Origin: Trichobilharzia regenti
Taxonomy: Eukaryota > Platyhelminthes > Trematoda > Strigeidida > Schistosomatidae
Assembly: GCA_944472135.2 (NCBI GenBank)
Contig: OX235263.1
Coordinates: 25,721,379 to 25,785,378 of the forward strand
Reading direction: 5' to 3'
DNA length: 64,000 nucleotides
Part shown: positions 21,810 through 32,138 of the stretch, in pieces
Layout: each line of letters starts with the position of its first letter
Numbering within the stretch: position 1 is the stretch's first letter
Made by a program: the position numbers and the translations under genes
The notes under the pieces: generated by a model
Told to the model about the DNA's origin: nothing
Database searches by the model: none
What the model saw: only the letters and a program-made list of their open reading frames with translations

Positions 21810-23339
21810 CCTCCCCTTTTGAGAAGATGGATGATTATTAGGATGTTTACCTGGGGGTTTATCTGGAACCTTTGAGCTTGTTGTTGACGTCTGTCGTTTC
21901 GTCTGCGTGTTGGGTTTGCGGCTTCGGCTTCGTCCGGAATTGTCTACCATTTTCTGCTTCTTGACTGCACTGCATAGCGAATTTAGTGGGACATCAGCCA
22001 GATGCAAACGATCGAACCAATCAAGTCCCAAAAGATTTAAATCACTCTTGGTGACGTAGCAAATTCCTGTGAATTTGGTATTCCGGAAGGAAACGGAACA
22101 TTTGAGTTCACCAATAAGTTTGAGGCGCCCACCACAGGCGCTGACAGCAGTCTGAGAAGTATTTGCGGTTGGTGGTTTGCCAATATTATTCCAAAGTTTC
22201 TCTGATATAACAGTAATATCAGAGGCGGTATCTAGCTGCAGACGTGCATCATGACCATTCACCTGAAGGTCAAGATATTTCCGCATACATGGTGTTGTGA
22301 CTTGACAGGTTGCGCGTAGACTCAATGATCTTTTTGGAGATTTAGGACCAACCGTTTGTCGAGCTTTTGCTGGATTTTGACATCTGGGTTTGCGTGGCTG
22401 ACAAAAACCATTTTTATGACCGACGATGTTGCACTCGCTGCAACGATGATTTTTGTACGGACAAGACTTTACAAAGTGCCACGCGCCACAGTGCCAGCAT
22501 GGTGATGGTGGGGTCTTCTTTGCAGTATTTTGTGAAGTTGGACGAGTATGTGTAGATTTCCGCGGGACATTAAGAGAAGGTGGGTCAGGAGTAGATGATG
22601 AGAGATTTTTGCTCTTTCGTAATGCACGAATATCAGAGCTTCTCGAAGGTGTTGATTCGACCAGGTGTGTGTCTTTCTGCAGATTAATCAGCCGTTGATA
22701 TTCATCAGCTATGTCACGTAATGTTAACTTGGGATTTTGTTCTAGCTGATTGAGCAGTCGAGTTCGGATATCTGTGAAACGAGGAGATTGGAGACTGCAT
22801 ATGAGGATCAAGGCTTTGAATTGATCATCTGTTAGGGACCTGAGTCGAAATCTCTCACATTCTCGGTTGACTGTGCCAACGTGAGTAAGAACATCATCAT
22901 TTTCATTCATTGTCAGCTTGAGGCAACGATAACGTATGCTGAATAATGAGGAGTGGTCTCCAAAATGTTCACGCGGCAGCTTTATTGTATCATCGAAACA
23001 CTTGTCACGTGGTTTCTGGGGTAAAATTAGGTTGCAGTACCGTTCATATTCTGCCGGACCCAATTTACGTAGCAACACTCGCACCTTCCAGGCATCGTCT
23101 TGTGAGGCGAGATCAACAGTGAATAAATCCTCATAACGTTGATACCATGTGTCAAAAGTGACATTAGCCTCTGGGTCATAATTGAACTGTGAAATACTGT
23201 TCACAATGCCGTCGACAGATGGTAGCATGGTATGATTGGGATTGCTTGAAGGTGAAGCTGGACCAGTCTGTTGGTTGACGAACACTTCCATTAATTTCAA
23301 TTGTTGTTCAAACAATAATTCCAATTTAGAATAATCCAT
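21807..23339 (-). CDS. Gag-protease polyprotein (copy 2)
   Basis: Same 510-residue protein as copy 1, residue for residue: Gag core, two zinc knuckles (281-293 and 300-313), protease with D370-T-A-S, basic tail. The stop codon again straddles the LTR edge, and the purine tract AAAAGGGGAGG (21810-21820 region, sense strand) encodes the last residues. The identity of the two units argues for very recent duplication by LTR recombination, or homogenisation by gene conversion. Confidence 0.85.
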   Translation of the reverse strand: MDYSKLELLFEQQLKLMEVFVNQQTGPASPSSNPNHTMLPSVDGIVNSISQFNYDPEANVTFDTWYQRYEDLFTVDLASQDDAWKVRVLLRKLGPAEYERYCNLILPQKPRDKCFDDTIKLPREHFGDHSSLFSIRYRCLKLTMNENDDVLTHVGTVNRECERFRLRSLTDDQFKALILICSLQSPRFTDIRTRLLNQLEQNPKLTLRDIADEYQRLINLQKDTHLVESTPSRSSDIRALRKSKNLSSSTPDPPSLNVPRKSTHTRPTSQNTAKKTPPSPCWHCGAWHFVKSCPYKNHRCSECNIVGHKNGFCQPRKPRCQNPAKARQTVGPKSPKRSLSLRATCQVTTPCMRKYLDLQVNGHDARLQLDTASDITVISEKLWNNIGKPPTANTSQTAVSACGGRLKLIGELKCSVSFRNTKFTGICYVTKSDLNLLGLDWFDRLHLADVPLNSLCSAVKKQKMVDNSGRSRSRKPNTQTKRQTSTTSSKVPDKPPGKHPNNHPSSQKGR

Positions 23340-23398
23340 AGTAAATTGTTATGTTGCTGCTGCTGAGTGGTTAATAGTAGTTTTCCCCGTCGCCAAAT
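23340..23398 (-). promoter_or_regulatory. Leader with primer-binding site (unit 2)
   Basis: Sense-strand TGGCGACGGGGA (plus-strand complement at 23384-23395) three bases from the LTR edge, followed by a short leader with a GCAGCAGCAACATAACA stretch to the gag ATG at 23339. The leader itself contains another ACATAACA, resembling the LTR edge. Confidence 0.65.
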
Positions 23399-23819
23399 TG
23401 TTATGTACTCGTCGCTAAATTATTGCTATGTACTGGTCGAGAAACTAATAGTCCTGACGCGAGAAGGCGGAAATCAGAAGACCACTAGGTTTGCGATGAT
23501 ACTTCTATTATCCAAACACAAGGAGACGAAAATAAATGGTCTCACACCAAAGTGATAAGTAAGTAAAGTAGTTCACACAAAATGTGTGAACGAAATATAT
23601 ATAGCAGACATGTCAAACAACCATATATGGATATATGTCACTAAGCAACGGACTGTCAACAAACACTCATATTATATATAATATAGGATAAGGAGAATAC
23701 ACATTATTAAAGGAGACAAGTTCATACAAGTGAAATGGTCACACAGACTAAGCAAGCAAACAGAAAGACAGACCAACATACACACACACATATAAATATA
23801 TATATGTGTATACATATCA
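23399..23819 (-). mobile_element. LTR 3 of the array (5' LTR)
   Basis: 421 bp, short form. It ends ACATATCA immediately before the target duplication GAATG (23820-23824). It differs from LTR 2 by a few bases near its U3 end (GTGTATACATATCA versus GTGGATACATATCA, and an extra CA in the CACACAGACTAAG block), which are shared with the right LTR of copy C (50357-50805). Confidence 0.85.
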
Positions 23820-24268
23820 GAATGGCATTATAATCCCGCTAAGTACAAATTCCTGAATTCCGCCCCCTCTTTGTTTTGATTGAATTCTTGTAATTCGGTC
23901 ATCTCGAAATGCTAATACTACGATTACAAAATATTACAAGAGAATCATTTACTGATTATTGTTGTTTATTCTACAGTGCTTATGTATCATGTCAGCATAT
24001 GTACAAAAATGCTACTTACTTTCCACAACTAACGCGATCATTTATAATTGCCGCGTGAAATTGACATGCCGTCCTTTTTTCAATTACAGTTTAGATTTGA
24101 CGCTATATCTACTTCCTTATTTGTACACTTCATTTTAAATGTTTCTCTCACATTTACCAGTATTCAACTTATTTCTAAATTAACAAATCATATTATAAGT
24201 TCTGATAAGTGTACATATGTTCATGCCTGTAAAAATGGCTGGTTTCTGTTCCAGAAATAAAATATTAT

Positions 24269-24582
24269 TATAATAAAAGTGTTAAGCATCCTCAAAACAC
24301 ACATCTAACTTATGTCTATGGGCTATTTCTCTTTCAAATGCCCTATTCTCATAGAATAACTGCTATGACAACAACCATTGCCTGTGGTCTATTTACAACC
24401 TCAAGATTTAAAACCTTTCAAATAACAAAGCTTTAAGACTCTAAAAAGCAAGCAATACTCTTTCCATGCGAAATTTCTTGAAAAGGATGACTGTTTTTAG
24501 TAACAATTCGTCTGGGCAATCAAGACAATTTTACGCATTACTACAAACACAATACAGCCAAATGTTGCTTTTTTCGGCCACA
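24269..24582. other. Spacer, copy B
   Basis: Equivalent of 5191-5504; nothing further recognised. Confidence 0.45.
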
Positions 24583-25195
24583 AAAGCCTACTATTCTATG
24601 GTCACTACCTGGAAATTCCTGTCCCACATGTACTGTAGATGGCGTTATGTCGTTCGTGAAAATAATGTCTAGGATATTTGCGGATCTAGTGGGTGAATTT
24701 ATGTGTTGTGTTCACCCTCCTGTGACGATGGAATTCATGAGATTATCATACCTTTGGGGTCCTCAGAGTGAAGACCATGATACTTCTGGCATGTTGAAAT
24801 CGCCTCCGATAATTTTATAACTGAAAAGAAGATTGGCTGTAACATTAAAGATATTGCTAAGCATATTATCATATTCCTTACTGGATGAAGGGGGCCGGTA
24901 CACACAACCCACAAGTATAGGTTTACTTCTGACAACTTTTATTTCGACCCAGATTGAGTTATTGAGTTGTGACAGAATTGGGTTACTAAACTGGGTTGCA
25001 CACATGGATTGTTCACAGTAAATTGGTGTTCCACCCCCACGACCTGTCCGTCTGTCCCCTCGAAAAAGGTTGTATTTATCAATCCTCAGGCTGTCATTGG
25101 AGATTTCACTTGTGCACCAGGCTTCGGTGATCATAATCAATGACGGCCTGCTAATGTACTTAGTGTTAAATGTTTGCTTAGAACTGATCTCGTAT
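24583..25195 (-). pseudogene. LINE AP-endonuclease fragment, copy B
   Basis: Same truncated endonuclease as at 5505-6118: TEAWC, RGGGTPIYC, GCVYRPPSSSKEYD and GGDFNMPEVSW in minus sense, then the GSDH region in another frame. It is flanked on the right by R825 and has no RT. One or two substitutions relative to copy A shift where frames close. Confidence 0.75.
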
Positions 25196-25202
25196 TTACT
25201 AG

Positions 25203-26030
25203 GATAATAGATAATAATAATAATGTATATTCTCATATAAACATATAAATTTACATAAAATGCATGCCAATTTACAGGCACGATCAAGTATGATATAATA
25301 TCAAATCGTAGATTGTCTACAAGTTAATAATTTTTCAACAGTTAAATATTTGTTATATATATAAATACACATTGTGGGAGCTAGGCTGTATAGTTATTGA
25401 ATTGTACAATTGTCCTCCAGGTTGAGCGGGAAAATCGACTTCGTTTCGTTTTCATCCCGTGGTTGTCGGCATACGATAACCAACCAATATTGAGGTAAGT
25501 AAAACGTTTACAAGGGATTGAAAGCTGTTTTAGAAAAGATAAAGCGCTGAGGTGAATCATTAAATTGTAATGAAATAGGTAAGTGCAAGTATCATTAATA
25601 AATGCATTAATAAAGAAAACTCCCTAGGCTGACAACGTTCATTTGCAATGTATAATGCTACACGTATATCTCGTACTATCATGATGTCCACTTTTGGTTT
25701 TAATACATCTATCCTCAGTTGTGCCAGTTGATTTTGTTTTATACCTTTTTGTGCATTTAATGCACAACCGAACCCTCAGAGAGTAGGAATATAATAAGTC
25801 ATAAAGAGCTGTAAAATGTTAGGTTTAATGGAATATAATGAGGATCAAGTAAAGACGTTATTGGAAAATGAATGAGATAAGACATTGTGAAGTGGTATTT
25901 AAAGATAAGTCAATGAATAGCAAGTTAGTTTATAAGATGCCCCATAAAACTGTGCACATCCCACATGGTCGCATCTCAACAATAGGCTGAGCGAATGGTA
26001 TATATTTCAAGGTAGAAGCATGATCTGTTT
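25203..26030 (-). repeat. R825 repeat, copy B (uninterrupted)
   Basis: About 828 bp, minus sense, (AAT)n tail at the left. This copy shows the R825 sequence without the 782-bp insertion that splits copy A, and so defines that insertion's ends. Confidence 0.75.
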
Positions 26031-26488
26031 AGGCGTTCATTATTATCTTTTTCAAGATAAAGATCTAAGCCCTCATAAAATTCAGAAATATCTCGAGCCT
26101 TTAATTTGTATATTGCTGTTCCTGCAGAATGGGGCGATTCACCTTAGTGACCTCCACCATATCTACTGATCAGCTAACGCCACTTTCCCTCCTTTTTTGA
26201 TGTAAAGCTCTGAGACTATGATTATTATGGCTACCGCAAGTATATTGCTTTGTACCAAACATGTTCGTACCTCATATTCCATCTCCCTAGCTTTCTTAAT
26301 GAGTGCTTCCAATAGGTCTCCGCCTACATCTTTATGAACATTATATATGTATGCATGCGTCCTAATGAACAGATTACTTTACAAGAAGTTAGAACCTTAA
26401 AGAATAAAACGAATAGGTATTGTGAATAGTGGAGTAAGATTCAGCAGAACAATATAGTTAGGGATCAATGTAGGTAGTATGAACTGAT
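26031..26488. other. Spacer, copy B
   Basis: Near-identical to 7734-8192; no gene seen. It ends at the target site of the family-2 CR1 (GAT at 26486-26488). Confidence 0.5.
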
Positions 26489-27662
26489 AATAATAATAGT
26501 ATATTCTCATTTTGTACATGAGAGACGCCAGTTTACAGGCATCATCAATATGATAAATTACATATACGATTAGCAATCATAATTAATAATAATGTTTTAA
26601 TAAAGTACACATTTTTTCCTACTTGTGTAGGACACACCAAATATACAGGCATGGATAAGCATTAATTAAATTTCATAAATTCGGTTTATGGTTAAGTTAC
26701 ATGGTTGCTGGCGTTTTTGTTTTAATAATAATTATAATAATGTATATTCTCATATAAACATATAAATTTACATGAAAATGCATGCCATTTTTTTAGGTCT
26801 GTGGGAACAATATGATAACCAGTCATTCAATGGAGCACATCATGAAATATAGGAATATTGACTTCGCATTAACAAAAAAACCCAAGTAAGTTTTGGATGG
26901 ATTAAAAATACTTGGGAAAAAATAAAGCTTGAAGTTATTCCACAATATAACAAGTCATTCAATGGAGCACATCATGAAATATAGGAATATTGTCTTCGCA
27001 TTAACAAAAAAACCCAAGTAAGTTTTGGATGGATTAAAAATACTTGGGAAAAAATAAAGCTTGAAGTAATTCCTCAATATAACCTGGGTGTGTACAAATC
27101 CGAATCTCATTTTTGATTTGATTTATATCCAAATTGGGTAATAAGGAAGCTATTTTTACAGATACGATCAGTTATGTTATAAGCTACAATCGTGAAGTTG
27201 TATTACAAATTGATACTTTTCCATTGGTATAAGAGTATATTCCACAAATGTAATCCACAAATGTAATCCAGGTTGCGTCGTGGAGAAAGTTAATTCGTTA
27301 TTAACCAGGCAACTGAAAGATACGGGACCAATAATGTTTGCAGATCATTTGTCATTGTAAATGGTCAAATATCCACATTATTCATTCTCATTCAAAAAGT
27401 CAAATGGAAGCTGAAATGGTGAGAGAAAAAAGAAGACAAACAACAGCAACGCAAAAGAAAGCAACGGGAGTCCTTAAGGAGTGATTAATAAATATATACA
27501 TATATATTCTGTTTAGTAACTGTGGTTATTTTGGTACACAAACTAACTAGTCCCGTTATGCTAACTTTTATATTATGTGTGAACTAATATTACTGTCCTG
27601 TGTAGAAATGTTAATCATCTAGTTCCAATAATATTAAAATTTATAATTGTAGTTTGTTGTAA
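26489..27662 (-). repeat. Stacked 3' tails and 132-bp tandem duplication at the family-2 3' end
   Basis: At least four 3'-end motifs follow one another: a tail at 26489-26610; an ACACACCAAATATACAGGCATG tail near 26620-26660 followed by family-1-like UTR; an R825 tail (26722-26794); and a TACAGATACGATC motif near 27155-27170. Two tandem copies of a 132-bp unit (about 26815-27080) each contain a CCCAAGTA...TACTTGGG stem (26881-26888/26909-26916 and 27013-27020/27041-27048). No coding sequence. Confidence 0.6.
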
Positions 27663-28960
27663 CTACACGTTTAAAGAACTTAAAATATCTATGTAGGGTG
27701 AAAAAGAAGGTGTAAGAGTCAGACGTAAAAGTGCATTGTCATCTTTGAGCAGTCTGGTGACTGAGGAGATGAACACTGGAAGTGTGTTTGCATCGCGCAC
27801 ATTAGCTGGTAGTCTATTCCAAATGACTGAAAACTTATTTAAGAAGAAGTTGTACCGCACGTAAGTCTGACAGTGCTCCATAGCAGCTAGGTTGTGATGA
27901 TTTCTAAGATTGTAACTGACGACAGCGGTAGGTTTAGTTATTGGCTCGGAGGAATGCAAGAGAAGATTAGTTAGCTTATAGTAAAAGATTAGGTTTAGCT
28001 TAAGGCGTCTTTTCCAGAGGGGTTCTAATCTTAGTCTTACGCATCGCTCATGGTATTCCAGACCACTTTCTAAACCAAGAGTTCTTGAGGTAAACTGCCG
28101 TTGCACTCCCTCTAATTTAAGCTTGTCATTTTGTCTTAGTCCGCTAAGAATAAACGGCAGTATTCTAAGATAGGTCGGACACATACTTTGTATAATAAAA
28201 CCCTAGTTTCACAACAAAAGAAATTGCGTGTTATGCATCCTATCAGCCTACGCGTTTTACGTCTGGCATAATCAGTCTGTTCAGCGAACGTTAGGTTACT
28301 AGAGTATCTAATACCGAGATCTACGACTGAATTGAGCTTAGCTAGTTTTCGCCCATTTATTTCAAGGTTTAGATCAAGCTTACTGTTGCCGATACAAATC
28401 CAGCCGCATTTGTCAATGTTAAAATTTAGGCAGGATTCAGCACACCACGTTGCAAGGCTACTTAGTTCAAGATGTATTTTAGTAACCATATCGCTTAATT
28501 CATGAGTGTAGCAGGAGTAGACGACTTTGAGGTCGTCAGCATATAGGAATGGTTTACCTGAGGTGAAGCACTTGCAAATGCTGTTAATGTAAACTGTGAA
28601 TAAAAGTGGACCTAGGACACTACCTTGCACGACCCCACTTGAGATCTGCCTAGGGTGAGACAATACAGATCCAACTTTGGTTATTTGTACCCTGTTGCTT
28701 AGAAATGATTTTAACCAGTTCAGTAATGGGTTGCGAATTCCACAAGAGTACAGCTTCTCAAAGAGAATACTGTGAGATACCATGTCAAATGCCCTAGATA
28801 TATCGAAGTATAGAACAACGACTAGCTTACGTGCTTCGCGATTACTAGTGATGCAGTTGAAAAAGTCGAAGTGGCAAGTAACGCAGGATCTATTTTTGAG
28901 AAATCCGTGTTGAGACCTTGTAACAAGATCCTCCCTAATTAGGTAGTCTGACAATTGATC
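27663..28960 (-). pseudogene. Family-2 CR1 ORF2, RT palm, thumb and C-terminus (two frameshifts)
   Basis: Minus-strand continuation of the ORF2 at 30651. 28954-28136 encodes the RT core: SQHGFLKNRSC, LYFDISRAFD (catalytic Asp), SSGVVQGSVLGPLLF and YADDLK (catalytic Asp pair), GWICIGNSK. A change of frame near 28140-28180 leads into 28184-27663, with the C-terminal PFILSGLRQNDKLKLEGVQRQ and WNRLPANVRD blocks. Single-base indels at about 28950 and about 28150 separate the three frames. All motifs are otherwise well kept, so inactivation looks recent. The RT would reverse-transcribe element RNA at the nicked target. Confidence 0.85.
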
Positions 28961-30857
28961 TTTACAACTTTCTCCATGATTCGTGAGATAACTGGGGTTA
29001 TATTTATGGGTCTGTAATTGCGGACGTTTGCCCTATCACCAGATTTGTAATGTGGAATTATGAAGCTAGTTTTCCACTCACTAGGGTAAGTGCCAGTGTC
29101 CATAGATATTGAGAAGAATTTAAGAAGTAACAGGGGTATATCACACCCACTGTTTTTGAAAATTATCGAAGCGAGGCCATCCGGTCCCGTACTAGTGGAA
29201 GGTTTAAGGCTTTTAATTGCTTGTACTATTAGTTGATTAGTGAACACAATGCTTTCAAGGGAAGAGATAGTAAGGGGAGCGGTTTCACCAGGCATATGTG
29301 TTTCTAAACTAAAGTTTGCAAACCAATCACTGAAGAGTTCACAGATAGTGGCAGGTTCATTGTAGATTACTTTGTCGTGAAGTAAGTATGGGATTTCCCT
29401 CGCTGACTGCATTCGTTTTTTAAGAAGTGCCGTTAAGTTATAAACTTTGGAGGTACTTTCAAGTGCCGTTAACTCTTCGTCGAGGTCCTTTTGAGAACGT
29501 AGGCGCTTGATAGATTCAAGAGACTCGTGGATTGAGAGCAATAGTGATATGTCCTTAGTGGAATAGTACTGTTTCTTCAGTTTCCTTAACTTATTACGGT
29601 GTGCCCTTGGAATATATTCAGTTCGGTGTCTACTTAATTTCACTATTTTCTTTGGAGCAACTGTATCTAGACAAAGGGTAACATTCCTGTAAAACAGGGT
29701 TACTAAGGCCTCCAGGGAGTCAGTGGTAAAATAGTCATCCCATTGACAGAGTCGAATAAGTTCTTGGACTAATCCCCAGTCTGTATATTTGTAACTACGA
29801 CATATTGTGCTTCCTGAGTCTTGTTTGTTTCCTGTATTTAGTGGTGAGAAAGGCAGAGAGCAGAGTACCATTCTATGGTCACTACTGGAAAATCTATTAC
29901 CAACATAAGTGGATACTGGGATTGTGTCATGACAAAAAACAAGGTCCAAAATGTTGTCCCCACGAGTAGGTGTCTGGACGTGTTGTTGCCATCCATAACA
30001 GTCTATAGTGGCAAGTAATTCGTCGAAGCGTTGGGGGCCGGAACTAGTTAGCCAATTGACTTCTGGAAGATTGAAGTCCCCTGCAATTATTTTGTAATTA
30101 GCACTAAACGAGGATGCATGTGCAAACGATTTAGCTAATAACGCATCAGTTTCTTTTGTTGCGCTTGGTGCTCGATAAACACAGCCTATGAGAAGTTTGT
30201 ACTTATCTCCATGTAAGACAACCCAGAGTGAGTCAGGTACATTATTCATTGTTTCATCTTCCACCTTACTGACTACAAATGAGCTATGTATATATATGAG
30301 ACATCCTCCACCACGCTTGCAATCTCTGTTTGCACGGTGTACAGTGTAATCATCGATACCTATATGCACATCAAGTACTGAGGATGAGCACCATGACTCA
30401 GTAATCAGAGCTACAGTAGGCTTGGCGACTAATAATAATGTCCTTAGTTCAGATATCTTATTGATTAAGGAACGTGCATTAATTAGCAATATCGTGAATA
30501 AGTCACGGGATACTACAAACTGGCTTAAAATGTCACCATAACCTAAATCTATTTGTGCGTCAGCACCGCAAGAATTTATGAATGAAAAGGAGGTCGGACT
30601 GGGTGTCTGCACATCGGAGTTGGTGTGCAATGAGGTGGTCCTAGGTGCCATGGGTCGTACCAGTGATTCAGGACACCTGGAAAATTTACCATGTGTTCCT
30701 GGATATAAGGGTAGTACAGGTTGGGCCTAGGTTGGCGGTTAAAAGGCATAGCATCAGAAGGTCTACCCATCCAACTGCTATTCGTCATACCGGTATACAC
30801 CTTCGGGTTGTTTTTATAACTTAAAGGGAATTGTGAAGGAAGGTGCTTTGGCTGCAA
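28939..30857 (-). pseudogene. Family-2 CR1 ORF2, linker, endonuclease and RT fingers
   Basis: The N-terminal linker (30857-30576) overlaps the end of ORF1 by 37 nt. The 570-residue frame 30651-28939 starts in another phase and holds the AP-endonuclease: LLINARSLINK, LITESWCSS (catalytic Glu), CKRGGGCLIY, GCVYRAPSATKE, IIAGDFNLPEVNW (Asp/Asn), SSSDHRMV (Ser-Asp-His). It continues through a basic linker (RHRTEYIPRAHRNKLRKLKK) to RT fingers (STGPDGLAS, NYRPINITP), ending at a frameshift after MEKVVK. The endonuclease nicks the target to prime reverse transcription. The linker/endonuclease frame change near 30600-30650 may be a third lesion or a real overlap. Confidence 0.85.
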
Positions 30858-32044
30858 GACTTTAGGAGTCTTGGAGCCTGACTTTCTATAAGGTGGAGCA
30901 TGCGGAACACCTCCAGAGTACTTATGTTTCGAGAGGAGTTTTTCGTAACAAGTGATGGTTTGTTGGCATTCTTACTCTCAGCAGGCTTATTGAATACAAA
31001 GTATTCTTCCCCATCATTAGTCTCAACCCTGCGAAATTTGTTCATCGTGGTGAGGTTACTACGTTTGGGGGGAAATTTCTTAGAACAACTTGCAGAAGTT
31101 CTAGTCATTTTAACATCTTTCGATGAGGCTTTGTTTACAGGGGTACTGGTATCTAAATCAGTTCCTAGTTCCATTGGCAGGTGTGGTTGTTGTGTAGTTT
31201 GCTGAATGCTAGTTTCAGCACTAGGTGTCTGTTGCTGTGCACGATCCTTATTTGGTAAATCAAAGCTAGAGGAGGTGACCAGGTTATTACTACGCATTAT
31301 TCTGCGCTGACACGGTGTTTTATCCTGAGCTACGGTTATAGACTTATAACTGCTATTCAGTCTTAAGTGATCCTGACATTTAGTAAACTTACTAGCATCA
31401 AGGGAATTACTGAATTTAAAAATGATTGGGCAATTAGCCTGGTTAGACTTTTTACGAAGTCGTTTGCATTCACATGGAACACTAGCCATGCCGCAACAAA
31501 TCAGGATTTTGTGTCTTACAGTTTTCAGGGGCAGAGAATCTGGGACGTTGTAAACTATAGCTTGGTGAGAAGAGGTTATACGCTTCATCACCTCCGTAGC
31601 CAAGCAGTCAATCAGATTTTCAGCTTTATTTAGGTTGTCTGGAGATATTTTAGGATGCCTTTCTAAAAGACAGGCTATTGGGTCTAAATTCAAAAGCTTA
31701 TTTTGAGTTACATCCAGTAAACACTTAACCTGGCCAATATCAGAACGGCTCTCCGTGGTATTTGAGATTGGCAGTGACATACTATCAAACTGATCTAATT
31801 TTTTCTGAATTTCACTTACTTGCCTCTGCATATCTTTCAAAAGGAGGTTTAGTTTACAGAACTCAGAGTTCTCTAACAGAACATCTTTCACCTGTATCAC
31901 AGGAGTGAGATCTGCACTCAAACCATTTTGAGAGCTAGTAGTTGATACTGTATTACGAGGCGGTAATGCAGTTATAACCGAATTTAAGCCACTATCTAAA
32001 ACAATTGTGTTTCTACGAACACGTTTTTTAGAGATTTGGACCAT
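30821..32044 (-). CDS. Family-2 CR1 ORF1 protein (intact, 407 aa)
   Basis: Intact ORF1 with ATG about 90 nt from the element's 5' end. The N-terminus is basic (SKKRVRRN). A heptad-like segment (about residues 58-90, LNLLLKDMQRQVSEIQKKLDQF) suggests a coiled coil for trimerisation. The next part is conserved across all ORF1s in this window: AIVYNVPDSLPLK, CKRLRKKSNQ, CPIIFKFSN, then YKSITVAQDKTPCQRR. The C-terminal third is Ser/Thr/Lys-rich and low in complexity. Such proteins bind element RNA and act as chaperones (family knowledge). It overlaps the ORF2 linker by 37 nt, which suggests coupled re-initiation. Confidence 0.85.
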   Translation of the reverse strand: MVQISKKRVRRNTIVLDSGLNSVITALPPRNTVSTTSSQNGLSADLTPVIQVKDVLLENSEFCKLNLLLKDMQRQVSEIQKKLDQFDSMSLPISNTTESRSDIGQVKCLLDVTQNKLLNLDPIACLLERHPKISPDNLNKAENLIDCLATEVMKRITSSHQAIVYNVPDSLPLKTVRHKILICCGMASVPCECKRLRKKSNQANCPIIFKFSNSLDASKFTKCQDHLRLNSSYKSITVAQDKTPCQRRIMRSNNLVTSSSFDLPNKDRAQQQTPSAETSIQQTTQQPHLPMELGTDLDTSTPVNKASSKDVKMTRTSASCSKKFPPKRSNLTTMNKFRRVETNDGEEYFVFNKPAESKNANKPSLVTKNSSRNISTLEVFRMLHLIESQAPRLLKSCSQSTFLHNSL

Positions 32045-32138
32045 AATTTCAAGAATTATATGACAATAAGCAGTAAATAAATTTCAGAGCAAACACGTGC
32101 AAAAATGTCACCAATTTCGAACGTACCGCCAGAGAGAT

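Larger units (their letters stand above)
19063..24268 (+). repeat. R720 repeat interrupted by LTR element array, copy B
   Basis: The left part of R720 (19063-19350) and the right part (23820-24268) are separated by the LTR element cluster. GAATG at 19346-19350 and at 23820-23824 is the 5-bp target duplication. Copy A has a single GAATG at 4742-4746. Confidence 0.85.
26489..32138 (-). mobile_element. Full-length family-2 CR1-type non-LTR retrotransposon (5.65 kb)
   Basis: Present in copy B and absent in copy A, where AACTGAT runs straight into GGTAAGG (8186-8198). GAT borders both ends (26486-26488 and 32136-32138). The minus-sense 5' end is at about 32135 (CTCTCTGGCGGTACGTTCG), the ATG of ORF1 at 32044, and ORF2 from about 30857 to 27663. 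The 3' region (26489-27660) is a stack of several LINE-like 3' motifs and tails, so it is itself nested. The outermost tail is (AAT)n with a TCTCAT...ATGAGA hairpin. Confidence 0.8.
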
